Shown here: positions 39,100-48,758 of the stretch, in pieces
How positions within the stretch are numbered: the stretch's first letter is position 1
Layout of the letters: each line of letters opens with the position of its first letter
Assembly (NCBI RefSeq): GCF_000377745.1
Contig: NZ_KB898714.1
Span: 1-64,000 of the forward strand
Reading direction: 5' to 3'
Source: Gilvimarinus chinensis DSM 19667
Lineage (GTDB): Bacteria > Pseudomonadota > Gammaproteobacteria > Pseudomonadales > Cellvibrionaceae
DNA: 64,000 nt
Notes under the pieces: model-generated
What the model was told of the DNA's origin: nothing
The model's input: the letters and a program-made list of their open reading frames with translations, nothing else
The model's database searches: none
Made by a program: the position numbers and the translations under genes

Positions 39100-40224
39100 G
39101 TGGATATCCACGGGCTGTGGTACAGCGGTAAAGACTCTGCAAAGCGCGAGGCGATCTTGCGCTTGAGCCCTGACGGCGAGGTGCAGGTTATTGAGCAGGT
39201 CAGTCAACAGTTGCTGGCGCAAGCGGGCGCAGCAGGCTTGTCTGTATCCTCGCGCCTGGGTAATACCGCGCGCTTTATCCGCTTTGCGGATGGCGCTGCT
39301 TTCGAAACTACAGAAAATGACGCGGTGGATGAAATGCAGCGCCAATGGCAACCGGGGCTGTGGAGTAACCTGCTGCACACATTAGAATCTCACCTTGGGT
39401 TAGTGCTGGTAGCTACCTTGATAGTGGCTGTTTTTGTATGGGGCAGTGTGGTTTACGGTATTCCCGCTGCCAGCAAGGCCATTGCCTACCAGTTGCCGCA
39501 AGACACCTTGAATACTGTTTCTAAAGAGTCCATGAAGGTGATGGACCGGGTGTATTTTTCGCCCAGTCAATTAAGCGCGGAGAAAAAAGAAGCCTTGCAG
39601 CAAGCCTTTGCCCCTGTGCTGGCCGAATACCCGGAGCTGCCGTTAAAAGTCTTGTTTCGCAGCGGCGGTGAGCGCATAGGCGCCAACGCCTTTGCTCTGC
39701 CCGATGGCACCATTGTGTTTACCGATGAAATGATCGAGCTGGCCGAATCGAACGAGGAGTTACTCACGGTACTGGCGCACGAGATTGGCCATGTGGAGTT
39801 GCGCCACAGTTTGCGCTCTGTGATTCAAAACGCCGTGCTGGGCTTTGCTTATGTGACTTTGGTGGGCGACGGCACCGCTATGGCTGATTTGCTTTTGGGC
39901 TTGCCGGTGCTGGCGACGACCCTGTCTTACTCGCGTGATCATGAAACAGAAGCCGATCAGTTCTCTGCGCAATATCTCGACAGTGCCGGTATCGATCGTC
40001 AGGCGTTTGTGGATTTAATGAGCCGCCTTGGGGAGACTATGCATTGCCAGGCGCTGCTGGAAGATGCCGCCGATGTGGATGAAAAAGAGTTGAGCGATGC
40101 CGAGCGTTTACGTTTGTGTGAAGAGTTAGCCGCCGAGGCGGATGAGGATGAGAGTTCTCGGTGGTTCGATTATCTCTCGACTCATCCGAATCTGGACGAG
40201 CGTTTAAAAGATTTTATGCACTAA
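39100..40224 (+). CDS. M48-family membrane metalloprotease
   Basis: 374 residues starting with GTG directly after the upstream stop codon, suggesting translation by re-initiation. An N-terminal cytosolic region (1-95), a TM helix (about 100-122), then the protease domain with Zn motif HEIGH (about 227-231) and the third ligand in HETEADQFS. It probably degrades or matures envelope proteins together with the YjgN-type partner. The 3' end overlaps adenosine kinase by 11 bases. Confidence 0.88.
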   Translation: MDIHGLWYSGKDSAKREAILRLSPDGEVQVIEQVSQQLLAQAGAAGLSVSSRLGNTARFIRFADGAAFETTENDAVDEMQRQWQPGLWSNLLHTLESHLGLVLVATLIVAVFVWGSVVYGIPAASKAIAYQLPQDTLNTVSKESMKVMDRVYFSPSQLSAEKKEALQQAFAPVLAEYPELPLKVLFRSGGERIGANAFALPDGTIVFTDEMIELAESNEELLTVLAHEIGHVELRHSLRSVIQNAVLGFAYVTLVGDGTAMADLLLGLPVLATTLSYSRDHETEADQFSAQYLDSAGIDRQAFVDLMSRLGETMHCQALLEDAADVDEKELSDAERLRLCEELAAEADEDESSRWFDYLSTHPNLDERLKDFMH

Positions 40225-41218
40225 AAAACGCGTCTTTCAATTCCCGGTGCTGCTCGGCGCGCAGGCGTGGGCCGTACTGGGTGACTACAAGGGTGGCGGC
40301 TTTGTTAGCGAATTGGCCCGCGCGTTCGTAAGATTCTTTCTTACTCAGGGCGTACAAGAAAGCGCCCGCGTACAAATCCCCGGCACCGTTGGTATCAATG
40401 GCTTTGGCTTGCTCGGTGGGAATGTGCAGCTCGCGCTCGCCATCAAACACCACCGAGCCCTCGGCGCCACAGGTAATGGCCAAGGTCTTGGCGACTGGCT
40501 TCAGCGCCGCTATGGCGTCGTCCAAGGTTTCGGTATTGGTGTATCCCAACGCTTCGTCGCGGTTGCAGAACAGTAAGTCCACACCATCGCCAATCATTTC
40601 GGTTAGGCCATCTTTGAAAAACTTAACCATCGCCGGGTCGGACAAGCTCAGTGCGATTTTGGTGTTATTGCGACGCGCCAACTGGTTCAATTGGATGGCG
40701 GCGGCGCGACCGGTTTCGGAACTGACCAAATAACCTTCAATATACGCCCACTCGGAGGCGGCAATGGCGGGTTCGTCCAGCTCGTTTACCGAAACGGTTT
40801 CGCTGATGCCCAAAAAGGTGTTCATGGTGCGCTCGGCATCCGGGGTAATCATAACCAGGCATTTACCGGTGATGCCCTCGGCTGTGCCGATGTGTTTGGG
40901 GTAGGTAACCCCGGCATCTTCGATGTCTTTCAGATAAAAGTGGCCGTTTTCGTCATCGGCCACCTTGCACGAGTAAAAGTTGCGGCAGCCAAAATACCCG
41001 GCGGCAATAATGGTGTTGGCGCCCGACCCCCCGCTGGCGCGCTGTGAGGCCACCAGGTGATCCTCCAGGTGAGCAATCAGCTGACTTTGGCGTTCGGCAT
41101 CCACCAGGGTCATTACGCCTTTATCCACACCCATGGTGTTCAGGTCATCGTCGCTAACGGTAATTTCCATATCCACCAGCGCCGCGCCGATGCCATAAAT
41201 GTGGTAGTGCTCAGTCAT
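40214..41218 (-). CDS. PfkB-family adenosine kinase
   Basis: 334 residues. PfkB motifs: ASGGSGANTIIAAGYFG and the catalytic DTNGAGDLYAGAFLYAL with Asp base. The opening YHIYGIGAALVDMEITVSDD is that of the bacterial adenosine/ribokinase-like group common in marine gammaproteobacteria. It phosphorylates adenosine or a related nucleoside. Monocistronic, divergent from mrcB. Confidence 0.9.
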   Translation of the reverse strand: MTEHYHIYGIGAALVDMEITVSDDDLNTMGVDKGVMTLVDAERQSQLIAHLEDHLVASQRASGGSGANTIIAAGYFGCRNFYSCKVADDENGHFYLKDIEDAGVTYPKHIGTAEGITGKCLVMITPDAERTMNTFLGISETVSVNELDEPAIAASEWAYIEGYLVSSETGRAAAIQLNQLARRNNTKIALSLSDPAMVKFFKDGLTEMIGDGVDLLFCNRDEALGYTNTETLDDAIAALKPVAKTLAITCGAEGSVVFDGERELHIPTEQAKAIDTNGAGDLYAGAFLYALSKKESYERAGQFANKAATLVVTQYGPRLRAEQHRELKDAFFSA

Positions 41219-41363
41219 AAATGCCTCTTAGGAATAGGGGGAATCTCGGCCAGCTCACGTTTTTTATCCGCGTTTGCGGACTTGTCTGTGGTCCGATGAT
41301 TGTAATCGGGCGCACATTATGCAAAATAACCGCGCTCCAGGCAAAGACACTGACCGAGACCCA

Positions 41364-43709
41364 ATGACCAAACGCCGTACCTCAGCCCCGCGCCGCCGCG
41401 CCCGTAAGAAAAAGCCTACTCAGAAGCGGCACGGCCGCTCTCTATTTAAAATCTTGCTGATCTACGCGGTCTTGGCCAGCCTGATTGTGGGTGGCTTATG
41501 GGTGGTGTACCTGGACTTTGTGGTGCGCGATAAATTCGATGGCAAAAAGTGGTCGCTTCCGGCGCGGGTGTACGCCCGTCCGCTGGAGCTGTACGAAGGT
41601 GCTGCACTGACCCCAAACCTGCTGGAGCTGGAGTTGACCGCACTGGGTTATCGCGCGGTTGAAAGCGTCAGCCGCCCCGGTTATTTCAGTCGCCATCGCG
41701 CGGGCGGCTACACGCGCTATCGCATTTACAGTCGCGGCTTTGAGTTTTGGGATGGCCGGGATAAAGCCTTGCTGTTCGATGTGGTGCTGGGCCCTTCGGG
41801 TGTGGCCAGCCTGACGGCGCAGGATGAGCATATTCCACTGGTGCGGCTGGAGCCGGAACAAATTGGCGGCATCTACCCCACCCAGGCCGAAGACCGGTTG
41901 TTGGTGCAATTATCCGATTTACCGCCCCTGCTGGGTGAGGCGCTGCTGGCGGTCGAGGACAAAGATTTTCTCGATCATTACGGCGTATCGCCCACAGCGA
42001 TTGCCCGCGCCGCCTGGGTGAATTTGCGCTCGGGCCAAGTAGTGCAGGGCGGCAGCACCTTAACTCAGCAGCTGGTGAAAAACTTTTACCTCACCCACGA
42101 GCGCAGCCTGACCCGTAAAGCGCAGGAAGCCATAATGTCGGTGTTGCTGGAGGTGCATTACAGCAAATCGGAAATTCTGGAAACCTACATTAACGAGGTG
42201 TACCTGGGCCAGAGCGGTGCCCGCGCCATTCACGGTTTTGCCTTGGCGTCGCAGTATTATTTTCGTCAGCCCGTGTCTGAGCTGAACGCGCAGCAAGTGG
42301 CGCTGTTAGTTGGCTTGGTAAAAGGGGCTTCGTTTTATAACCCCTGGCGCAACCCCGAGCGGGCCACCAAGCGCCGTAATTTGGTGCTGAGTGTTATGCA
42401 TCGCGAGGGGCTGATTAACGATGCTCAGCTCAAACAGGCACAGACGGCGCCTTTGGGGGTGGTCAAACCCGGGCAGAACTCGCAAAGCACTTACCCCGCC
42501 TTTGTTGAATTGGTCAAACGCCAGCTGGCGCGGGACTACAAAGAAGAAGACCTGCGCAGCGACGGGCTGCGTATTTTCACCACTTTGTCGCCCATGGTGC
42601 AGCGCCAGGCCGAAGAGGCAGTGGCTAAGCGTTTGGATAATCTGGAGTCTGCCTACAAGGTGGACGGGTTACAGGCCTCGATGGTGGTGACTTCGGTGGG
42701 CGCCGGTGAAGTGCTGGCCATGGTGGGGGATCGCAACCCTCGCTACGCCGGTTTTAACCGTGCCCTAGATGCCCAGCGCCCGGTGGGCTCGCTGATGAAA
42801 CCGTTTGTGTACCTGGCGGCGCTGGAGCAGCCTGCCGCTTACCACCTGGGCTCACCCATCGCCGATGACCCCGTGACCGTGACCAGCGACGACGGCAAGC
42901 TTTGGGAGCCGCAAAACTACTCGCGCCAAAGTCACGGCCAGGTGCCGTTGATCGAAGCGTTGGCGCATTCGTACAACCAGGCCACCGCCCGACTAGGTAT
43001 GCAATTGGGATTGCGCCAAGTCGCTCATACGCTGGAGCGCGCCGGGTTTGACGGCTACATTCCCCCGGTACCGGCCATGACATTGGGCGCCATCGATATG
43101 TCGCCCTACGAGGTGGCCGGTATTTATCACACCCTGGCGGCCGAGGGAACTTATACCCCGCTGCGGGCTATCCGCGATGTGCTCACCGCCACCGGCCAGC
43201 CTCTTAAACGTTACCCACTGCAAATAGAGCAGCGCTTTAGTGGCCCAGGCGTTTTTGAGCTGCAGTACGCGCTGCAGGCGGCGTTGCGCGAAGGCACCGG
43301 CAGACAGGTGTACCACCGTTTCCCGGCTGACTTACCCCTGGCAGGTAAAACCGGTACCACCAATGATCAGCGCGATAGCTGGTTTGCCGGTTTCAGTGGC
43401 GAGCATTTGGCCATTGCCTGGGTGGGGCGTGATGACAACGCCGAAACACCGCTGACCGGCAGCGGCGGCGCGTTAAAAGTGTGGGCGGATTTAATGAGCG
43501 AATTGCCCACTCGCGGCGTGAACACCGAAGCGCCCGAGGGGGTAACCTTTGACTGGATTGATCGGGCCTCGGGCAAGCTCAGCGCCGAGGGTTGCGAAGG
43601 CGCCATGTGGCTGCCTTTGCACAGTGACTACCTCCCCAGCGACGCGGTTAGCTGTCGGCTTGATAACACAGGCGGCACACGCAGCTGGTGGCAAAGATTT
43701 TGGAATTGA
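41364..43709 (+). CDS. mrcB: Penicillin-binding protein 1b
   Basis: 781 residues from ATG 41364 (MTKRRTSAPRRR), which gives a basic cytosolic tail and TM helix (about 28-48) like the Pseudomonas enzyme; ATG 41319 is possible. UB2H domain (about 70-150), GT51 glycosyltransferase with catalytic Glu in VEDKDFLDHYG (about 197), GGSTLTQQLVKN, and transpeptidase motifs SLMK (about 475), SYN (about 535) and KTGT (about 661). It polymerises and crosslinks peptidoglycan. Confidence 0.96.
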   Translation: MTKRRTSAPRRRARKKKPTQKRHGRSLFKILLIYAVLASLIVGGLWVVYLDFVVRDKFDGKKWSLPARVYARPLELYEGAALTPNLLELELTALGYRAVESVSRPGYFSRHRAGGYTRYRIYSRGFEFWDGRDKALLFDVVLGPSGVASLTAQDEHIPLVRLEPEQIGGIYPTQAEDRLLVQLSDLPPLLGEALLAVEDKDFLDHYGVSPTAIARAAWVNLRSGQVVQGGSTLTQQLVKNFYLTHERSLTRKAQEAIMSVLLEVHYSKSEILETYINEVYLGQSGARAIHGFALASQYYFRQPVSELNAQQVALLVGLVKGASFYNPWRNPERATKRRNLVLSVMHREGLINDAQLKQAQTAPLGVVKPGQNSQSTYPAFVELVKRQLARDYKEEDLRSDGLRIFTTLSPMVQRQAEEAVAKRLDNLESAYKVDGLQASMVVTSVGAGEVLAMVGDRNPRYAGFNRALDAQRPVGSLMKPFVYLAALEQPAAYHLGSPIADDPVTVTSDDGKLWEPQNYSRQSHGQVPLIEALAHSYNQATARLGMQLGLRQVAHTLERAGFDGYIPPVPAMTLGAIDMSPYEVAGIYHTLAAEGTYTPLRAIRDVLTATGQPLKRYPLQIEQRFSGPGVFELQYALQAALREGTGRQVYHRFPADLPLAGKTGTTNDQRDSWFAGFSGEHLAIAWVGRDDNAETPLTGSGGALKVWADLMSELPTRGVNTEAPEGVTFDWIDRASGKLSAEGCEGAMWLPLHSDYLPSDAVSCRLDNTGGTRSWWQRFWN

Positions 43710-43711
43710 GT

Positions 43712-44239
43712 ATGAAAGACGTGAACAAAGCGATATTAATGTCCGGTGTGTTGCTGATGTTGCTCGGCGGCTGTTCGACTACCTCGGGGCCGGGGGCGCC
43801 GGTGAGCGATGCGGGGGGCGCGCCTGCGCCACCGAGCCAGCGTCAACCCGAGCAGGAACAAGCGCCCGAGCCAGAGACTCCCCAAAGAGACAACGGCGGT
43901 TGGCAAATTACCCAGCCTCCCGCTGAGCGGCAAACCGCGCCCAACACTCAACCTGCAACGCCCCGTGCGGCCGGCACCAATTCAGCGGTGAACTCGCTTT
44001 TGAACCAGGCGGACGGCTATTACCAACAGGCCGATTTCAGCCGCGCTATTGCCAGCGCCGAGCGCGCCCTGCGCATCGACCGGCGCAGCGCCAAGGCGTA
44101 TTTGATGCTGGCCCAGAGCTATTGGCAGATGGGCGGCCTGAGCCAGGCCGAACAGTTTGCCCGCCAGGGGTTGCGCTACGCAGGGGACGACCGCGCGCTC
44201 ACACGGGCGCTAAATTCCGTGTTGGCTGAGGTAGAGTAA
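43712..44239 (+). CDS. TPR lipoprotein, probable PBP1b activator (LpoP-like)
   Basis: 175 residues from ATG 43712, two bases after the mrcB stop. Lipobox LLGGC, long Pro/Gln/Glu-rich linker (about 25-90) and a C-terminal TPR pair (VNSLLNQADGYYQQADFSRA, then SAKAYLMLAQSYWQMG). In Pseudomonas the lipoprotein LpoP has this architecture, sits next to the PBP1b gene and activates it across the periplasm. Position and architecture make this assignment likely, although it was not tested here. Confidence 0.85.
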   Translation: MKDVNKAILMSGVLLMLLGGCSTTSGPGAPVSDAGGAPAPPSQRQPEQEQAPEPETPQRDNGGWQITQPPAERQTAPNTQPATPRAAGTNSAVNSLLNQADGYYQQADFSRAIASAERALRIDRRSAKAYLMLAQSYWQMGGLSQAEQFARQGLRYAGDDRALTRALNSVLAEVE

Positions 44240-44277
44240 CGATTCATCTACCCGAAAAACTCCTGATATCAGTGCAT

Positions 44278-44307
44278 AAAAAAACCGCGCATGGCGCGGT
44301 TTTTTTT
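44278..44307. terminator. Bidirectional intrinsic terminator
   Basis: AAAAAA-ACCGCGC-ATG-GCGCGGT-TTTTTTT between convergent mrcB operon and amylase gene. Confidence 0.9.
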
Positions 44308-44325
44308 GTGGCTTTGTACTCGTAT

Positions 44326-46554
44326 TTAAAAATGTGTATGGGTCAGGCTGGCATCATTTAGCTGCAGGGTTGTAACGCCGCTACTGGCAATAAAAATATC
44401 CGCACCGTTAGTCTCCAAACTGCCATCGGCGTTGTTGTCGCCGTAGTTATCGCTCCAGTCGCAGTGGCGATCAAACTTGTAGCGCTGGTTACTTTGCCCA
44501 TCCAAAGTGACCGAGGCCGCCCAGGTATTGTCATCCACCAGTGTCATGGCGGTGCAGCCCCAGTTGTTGAAGGTGCCGCGTACATACACGCCGCTCCAGT
44601 TGCTGCTAAACCCGTCTAAGGGTTGCAGTTGGTAGGTCAGCTGCTGGTCGTTAACCGTGATTTGGTAGTGGCCAATCACATTGGTAAAAATATCCCCACC
44701 GGTTTGCTCCAGCGTGCCGTCGGCGTCATTGTCACCAAAGTTATAGCTCCAGTCGCCAAACACATCGAATTTAAATCTCTGGTTCGCCTGGCCATCAAAA
44801 TACACCTCGGTTTGCCAGGTGTAATCGGCCACTAGGTTCATTGCCTTGGTGTTCCAGCTATTGGCGGTGCCGCGAAAATACAGCTGTTCAAAATTGCTGG
44901 CCGCGCCGCCATCGGTCGCGCTGATGGTAAGGCTCTCGTCGTCGCTGGCGCCCTGGTTATCGGTCACCGTAACGCTGTAGGTGCTGCTGCCCGCACTTTG
45001 CGGTGTAACGCTGATGGCGGCGCTGCTCGCACCGGTGCTCCATTGATAAGAGACGATACTGCCGTCCGGATCGCTGGAGCCAGAAGCATCCAGGGTGACC
45101 TGAGTGCCCACCGAAACCTCGGTGCCGGGCGCGGCGCTAATCTGAGCGGTCGGGGTTTGGTTACCGCCCGGTACGGCACCGCCGTGAATGGCCGAGGCCG
45201 ATTCGGCGGGCACATTGAAGGTGGCATTGCCGTTGGCATCTACCTGAATCAGAGTTCCGCTACACTCATCTTCCCCGGCGAGAATATCGCAATAGCTGCC
45301 CTCGGGCATGCCGGTGTAGAGTGTCTCGCTGATGCTTTGGCTTTCATTATTGATGACCACAAAGCCCTTGTCGCCGCGCCCAAAGGCGATGGCGTTGTCG
45401 CTGATGGTCACGGCGTTATCCAGGCTCCAGGCATCAAGGGTGTAGTTTCTAAAACCCACCATGTTGGCAATGTTGCCCCAGCGGTGCTGACACACCCAGC
45501 CGTTGGCATCGCAGCCGCCGGGTGCGGGTGGCCCCATATCCGTGCCCGCCGTGGTGTTGGGGTCAAACTGGTAGCTGGACATCACTTTGGGGTAGCCATA
45601 GGGGTAGGCGAGCATAAACACATTGGCGAGATTGTATTTAGCACCATTGTGATAGGTTAAATTGCCATTGCCGCCGTGGCCGCGCTCGCGGTCGTGGTTA
45701 TCGATAAACACCAGCGCGTCGTTTGATGGCAGCAGGCCCCAGCTTTCACCCAGGTTAAGCAAGTGTTTGATCTGGCCATTAAAGTTACCGGCCACGGCCG
45801 TGCCATAGCCCATCTCGGTGACAGGGCCCAGGTAGGTGTAATTAGGCGGTTGAATTTGCGAGGCTTCCCCGGCGGCGCCAATCACCTCTAAAAAGACCCA
45901 GGGGTTACCGGCGGCGTTTAAGAACCCTTGAATGTCCGCAGGCGGCATGTGTTTTGAGGCATCAATGCGAAAGCCGTCGACCCCCATGTCGCTTAAGCGC
46001 TTAATGTAGGCGCCGATGGTGTCGCGTACGTAGGGCAGGCTGTGGTCTAAATCCGGCATGCCGTATAACTCGCAGCTCCATACCGAGTTGGCATCGCCGT
46101 AATTGGTATCGCAGCTGGGGTGAAAGTCCTGTGGGCTGAATTCAGGGTAATTTCGCGGCGACCAGGGCGTGCCGCCTATGCCAGTGTTGCCGCCGTCGAG
46201 ATTATTCGCCATTTGGTTGACGACGATATCCGCGTAAATTTTTACCCCTGCGGCGTGGCAGCGGTTGATCATGCTTTGCAGCTCGGCTTCGGTGCCGCTG
46301 CGGCTGGTCAGGTTCTGGTAGGTGATAGGCTGATAGCGCGCCCACCACTCGGAGATATTCACATGCTCGCTGGGCGGTGAAATCTGCACCGCATCGAAGC
46401 CTTTGGGGCCTAAAAAGGTCTCACACTCCTGGGCGATATCGTTCCAGCTCCACTCAAATAAGTGCACAAAGGCGCTGCCTGCCGAGGCGCTTTGACTGGC
46501 GGCCAAAAGGGCGGCTGCGGAACTTAGCATTTTTACAGACTGTTTTAATTTCAT
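44326..46554 (-). CDS. Secreted GH13 alpha-amylase with PKD and two starch-binding-like modules
   Basis: 742 residues. Signal peptide (1-25, ending ASA-GS), GH13 catalytic domain with nucleophile Asp198 in GFRIDASKH, acid Glu223 in VFLEVIG and Asp288 in FIDNHD. A PKD domain (about 475-550) follows, then two homologous beta modules of about 90 residues (RGTANSWNTKAMNLVADYTW and RGTFNNWGCTAMTLVDDNTW), which resemble starch-binding repeats. It should hydrolyse alpha-1,4-glucans outside the cell. Tandem LacI-type operators lie about 130-166 bases upstream. Confidence 0.93.
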   Translation of the reverse strand: MKLKQSVKMLSSAAALLAASQSASAGSAFVHLFEWSWNDIAQECETFLGPKGFDAVQISPPSEHVNISEWWARYQPITYQNLTSRSGTEAELQSMINRCHAAGVKIYADIVVNQMANNLDGGNTGIGGTPWSPRNYPEFSPQDFHPSCDTNYGDANSVWSCELYGMPDLDHSLPYVRDTIGAYIKRLSDMGVDGFRIDASKHMPPADIQGFLNAAGNPWVFLEVIGAAGEASQIQPPNYTYLGPVTEMGYGTAVAGNFNGQIKHLLNLGESWGLLPSNDALVFIDNHDRERGHGGNGNLTYHNGAKYNLANVFMLAYPYGYPKVMSSYQFDPNTTAGTDMGPPAPGGCDANGWVCQHRWGNIANMVGFRNYTLDAWSLDNAVTISDNAIAFGRGDKGFVVINNESQSISETLYTGMPEGSYCDILAGEDECSGTLIQVDANGNATFNVPAESASAIHGGAVPGGNQTPTAQISAAPGTEVSVGTQVTLDASGSSDPDGSIVSYQWSTGASSAAISVTPQSAGSSTYSVTVTDNQGASDDESLTISATDGGAASNFEQLYFRGTANSWNTKAMNLVADYTWQTEVYFDGQANQRFKFDVFGDWSYNFGDNDADGTLEQTGGDIFTNVIGHYQITVNDQQLTYQLQPLDGFSSNWSGVYVRGTFNNWGCTAMTLVDDNTWAASVTLDGQSNQRYKFDRHCDWSDNYGDNNADGSLETNGADIFIASSGVTTLQLNDASLTHTHF

Positions 46555-46683
46555 CTCAGGTTCTCCAATTCATTATGATTATTGTCTTGAAGGCAGATAT
46601 GACACGGACGTGAAAACAAGCGACTGCCAGCATTTAGGAAATGCCAGACTAGACGCTAAGGGTGTAAACGGTTAACCGCCAAG

Positions 46684-46720
46684 CTGCATACGTATGCAGA
46701 CAAATTGAATACGTATGCAG
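46684..46720. promoter_or_regulatory. Tandem LacI-type operators upstream of the amylase gene
   Basis: CTGCATACGTATGCAG (46684-46699) is a perfect 16-bp palindrome. A second copy TTGAATACGTATGCAG (46705-46720) matches 13 or 14 of 16 and starts 21 bases later, two helical turns away. Sites of this type bind LacI-family sugar regulators. The regulator is not in the window. Confidence 0.6.
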
Positions 46721-46726
46721 GTTAAA

Positions 46727-47311
46727 TCAGGCGTCAGAATGGGTGGCGTGCCAGCGCTCGCGGGTCAGGCTGAACAGCGCCTGCTCGGCCAGCGGGTGTT
46801 GTGGGTCTATATCCGGGTGTAAAAAGTTTTGGTCACTGGGCTGCATGTTTAACCGCAGCATAACCGCGCGCGAACGGAAATTATTCTGCGCCGTAAAAGC
46901 CACTACCTCAGAAAAGCCCAGAGCATTAAAGCCAAATTCCAAAGCCGCTTGTGCCGCCTCGGTGGCGTAGCCCTGGCGCCAGTAGGGGCGAGCCAGACGC
47001 CATGCGATTTCAATACAGGGGCTGAAGGGTAAGTTTTTGCTGGGAATATTGAAGCCGGTAAAACCGATAAACTCCCCGCTGGTGGTCATTTCCAAAGCCC
47101 ATAATCCCCAGCCGCGTTTGGCAATATCCAACTGACACTTATGTGCCAAAGCATTACTGGCCGTTGTGGTTAAAGTGGATGGGAAAAAAGCCATGACCTC
47201 AGGGTGTCGGTTCATGCTGGCAAAGGCAGGGTAGTCAGAGAGGTGCCATTGGCGCAACCTTAACCTGGAACTTGAAAGTTCGATGGTGGGAAGCTCGCCA
47301 TCGTTTTGCAT
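46727..47311 (-). CDS. GNAT acetyltransferase, RimJ/RimL type
   Basis: 194 residues from ATG 47311; a GTG at 47341 would add ten residues and neither start has a clear ribosome site. Shows the GNAT fold: LSSSRLRLRQWHLSDYPAFA, the acetyl-CoA loop RPYWRQGYATEAAQAALEFG and EVVAFTAQNNFRSRAVMLRL. Substrate unknown. The 3' end abuts the amylase operators. Confidence 0.87.
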   Translation of the reverse strand: MQNDGELPTIELSSSRLRLRQWHLSDYPAFASMNRHPEVMAFFPSTLTTTASNALAHKCQLDIAKRGWGLWALEMTTSGEFIGFTGFNIPSKNLPFSPCIEIAWRLARPYWRQGYATEAAQAALEFGFNALGFSEVVAFTAQNNFRSRAVMLRLNMQPSDQNFLHPDIDPQHPLAEQALFSLTRERWHATHSDA

Positions 47312-47434
47312 TATGTTTTGTAAAAGTATCTGGCTGTTCACAAGAGTTTGATCTGTCAGATGTTATTGTAATGAGGACCATTGCTTGCACCAATGAACCA
47401 ACGCAAGTGTACACCATAGCGCACAGGAGTCTGC

Positions 47435-48421
47435 ATGAAAAATCCGTCATTAATTGTGGCTAGTTGTCTATTATGGCTATCAATGGGGAGCTTGGCACAA
47501 GAGCCCTCATTTGACGCGCGGTTAAGCGAGTACCCTTACCCCTATCCCGTGCATAATTATGAGTTTACTTCCCAGCGCCAGTCTCTTGAGATGGCGTATA
47601 TGCACCTACCCGCTGCTCAAGGCAAAAAAACCGTGGTTTTGATGCACGGTAAGAACTTCGCTTCCGACTACTGGCAAAAAACCGCGCAATATTTACACGA
47701 CCGTGGCTACGGGGTCTTAATGCCCGATCAAGTCGGCTTTGGTAAGTCTTCAAAGCCCGCGCATTATCAGTTTAGTGCCGAGGCCTTGGTAGCCAATACT
47801 TATGCGTTGGTGCAAAAGCTGAAGATTAATAAACCTATACTAATGGGACACTCTATGGGAGGTATGCTGGCCAGTCGTTATGCGCTCAATTACGCCGCTC
47901 AGGTCAGTGAGTTGGTGTTGGTTAACCCCGTAGGGCTGGAGGATTATTTAAAATATGTCGACTATAAAGACCCGCAATTTTTCTATCACAATGAATTGAA
48001 TAAAACCGCGGCTGATGTGATTGCTTACCAACAAAAGAATTATTACGACGGCAAATGGAGCGACGAATACGAAGCTTTGACTACTATCCATAAAGGGTGG
48101 ATCAATGGCCCGGACTGGCAGACGGTTGCGTGGAACAACGCCCAAACCTACGACGTGATTTTTACCGGTGCGGTGATCAACGAATTTGAGCAACTGAGCA
48201 TGCCGGTGCATTTAATTATTGGCACCCGTGATACCACAGGCCCTGGCCGAGGTTGGAAGAAACCTGGTGTTACACGCACTTTAGGGCAATACGATCAGCT
48301 TGGTAAAACGGCTGCGGAGAAAATCCCGAATGCGACACTGCACGAGTTAGAAGGGATTGGTCACATGCCGCAATTTGAAGCCTTTGATCGCTATCGGAAA
48401 ATTCTTAATACTATTTTTTAA
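47435..48421 (+). CDS. Periplasmic alpha/beta hydrolase
   Basis: 328 residues; AGGAG lies 5 bases before the ATG. Signal peptide (1-21), oxyanion region VVLMHGKNFASDYW, nucleophile Ser in LMGHSMGGMLA, a late acid in IIGTRDTTGPG and catalytic His in LEGIGHMPQ. An esterase or epoxide-hydrolase-like enzyme whose substrate cannot be told. It stands alone, divergent from the GNAT gene. Confidence 0.87.
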   Translation: MKNPSLIVASCLLWLSMGSLAQEPSFDARLSEYPYPYPVHNYEFTSQRQSLEMAYMHLPAAQGKKTVVLMHGKNFASDYWQKTAQYLHDRGYGVLMPDQVGFGKSSKPAHYQFSAEALVANTYALVQKLKINKPILMGHSMGGMLASRYALNYAAQVSELVLVNPVGLEDYLKYVDYKDPQFFYHNELNKTAADVIAYQQKNYYDGKWSDEYEALTTIHKGWINGPDWQTVAWNNAQTYDVIFTGAVINEFEQLSMPVHLIIGTRDTTGPGRGWKKPGVTRTLGQYDQLGKTAAEKIPNATLHELEGIGHMPQFEAFDRYRKILNTIF

Positions 48422-48479
48422 TGTTTTAAGGCAAATATCTACAACTGCAATGTGGCGGTAATACCTCAAAACTCAAACG

Positions 48480-48689
48480 CTACATCGGATACGGGGGGCG
48501 GCTGCGTAAAAGTTCGCAGGCTACCAAGGTGCGAAGCCTGATAATGTACTCGCGTGGGCTGGCACCAAAGGTGTTAACAATGCGTCGCTCTAACTGCCTT
48601 TGAGAAAAGCCAAATCGTTTGGCAATATCGGGGATGCTAAGGCGCTCAGCGTATTGAAGGGTTTTCTCGTTATTTGTTAAGTCGGTATT
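48480..48689 (-). pseudogene. AraC-family regulator, C-terminal fragment
   Basis: About 69 codons without a start codon. The translation includes LSIPDIAKRFGFSQRQLERR and then FGASPREYIIRLRTL, the second helix-turn-helix of an AraC-type DNA-binding domain. It is preceded by an in-frame stop and by the 42-base hairpin, so the effector domain and first helix-turn-helix are gone. It ends at TAG 48480. Confidence 0.8.
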
Positions 48690-48692
48690 TTA

Positions 48693-48734
48693 CATCCCCA
48701 CCACGGCAGAGCTTACTCTGCCGTGGTGGGGATG
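48693..48734. repeat. Perfect 19-bp inverted repeat
   Basis: CATCCCCACCACGGCAGAG, a CTTA loop, then its exact reverse complement. It sits 25 bases past the LysE stop codon and exactly at the broken edge of the AraC fragment. No T run follows on either strand. It could be a palindromic repeat element of the genome or a transcription end for the LysE gene. Confidence 0.75.
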
Positions 48735-48758
48735 ACAGTAAACTCTTAATAGTGGTAG

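Larger units (their letters stand above)
48422..48758. other. 337-base intergenic region with AraC remnant and long hairpin
   Basis: No intact gene. Contains the AraC-type pseudogene fragment (48480-48689) and the perfect hairpin at 48693-48734, both listed separately. Confidence 0.7.
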
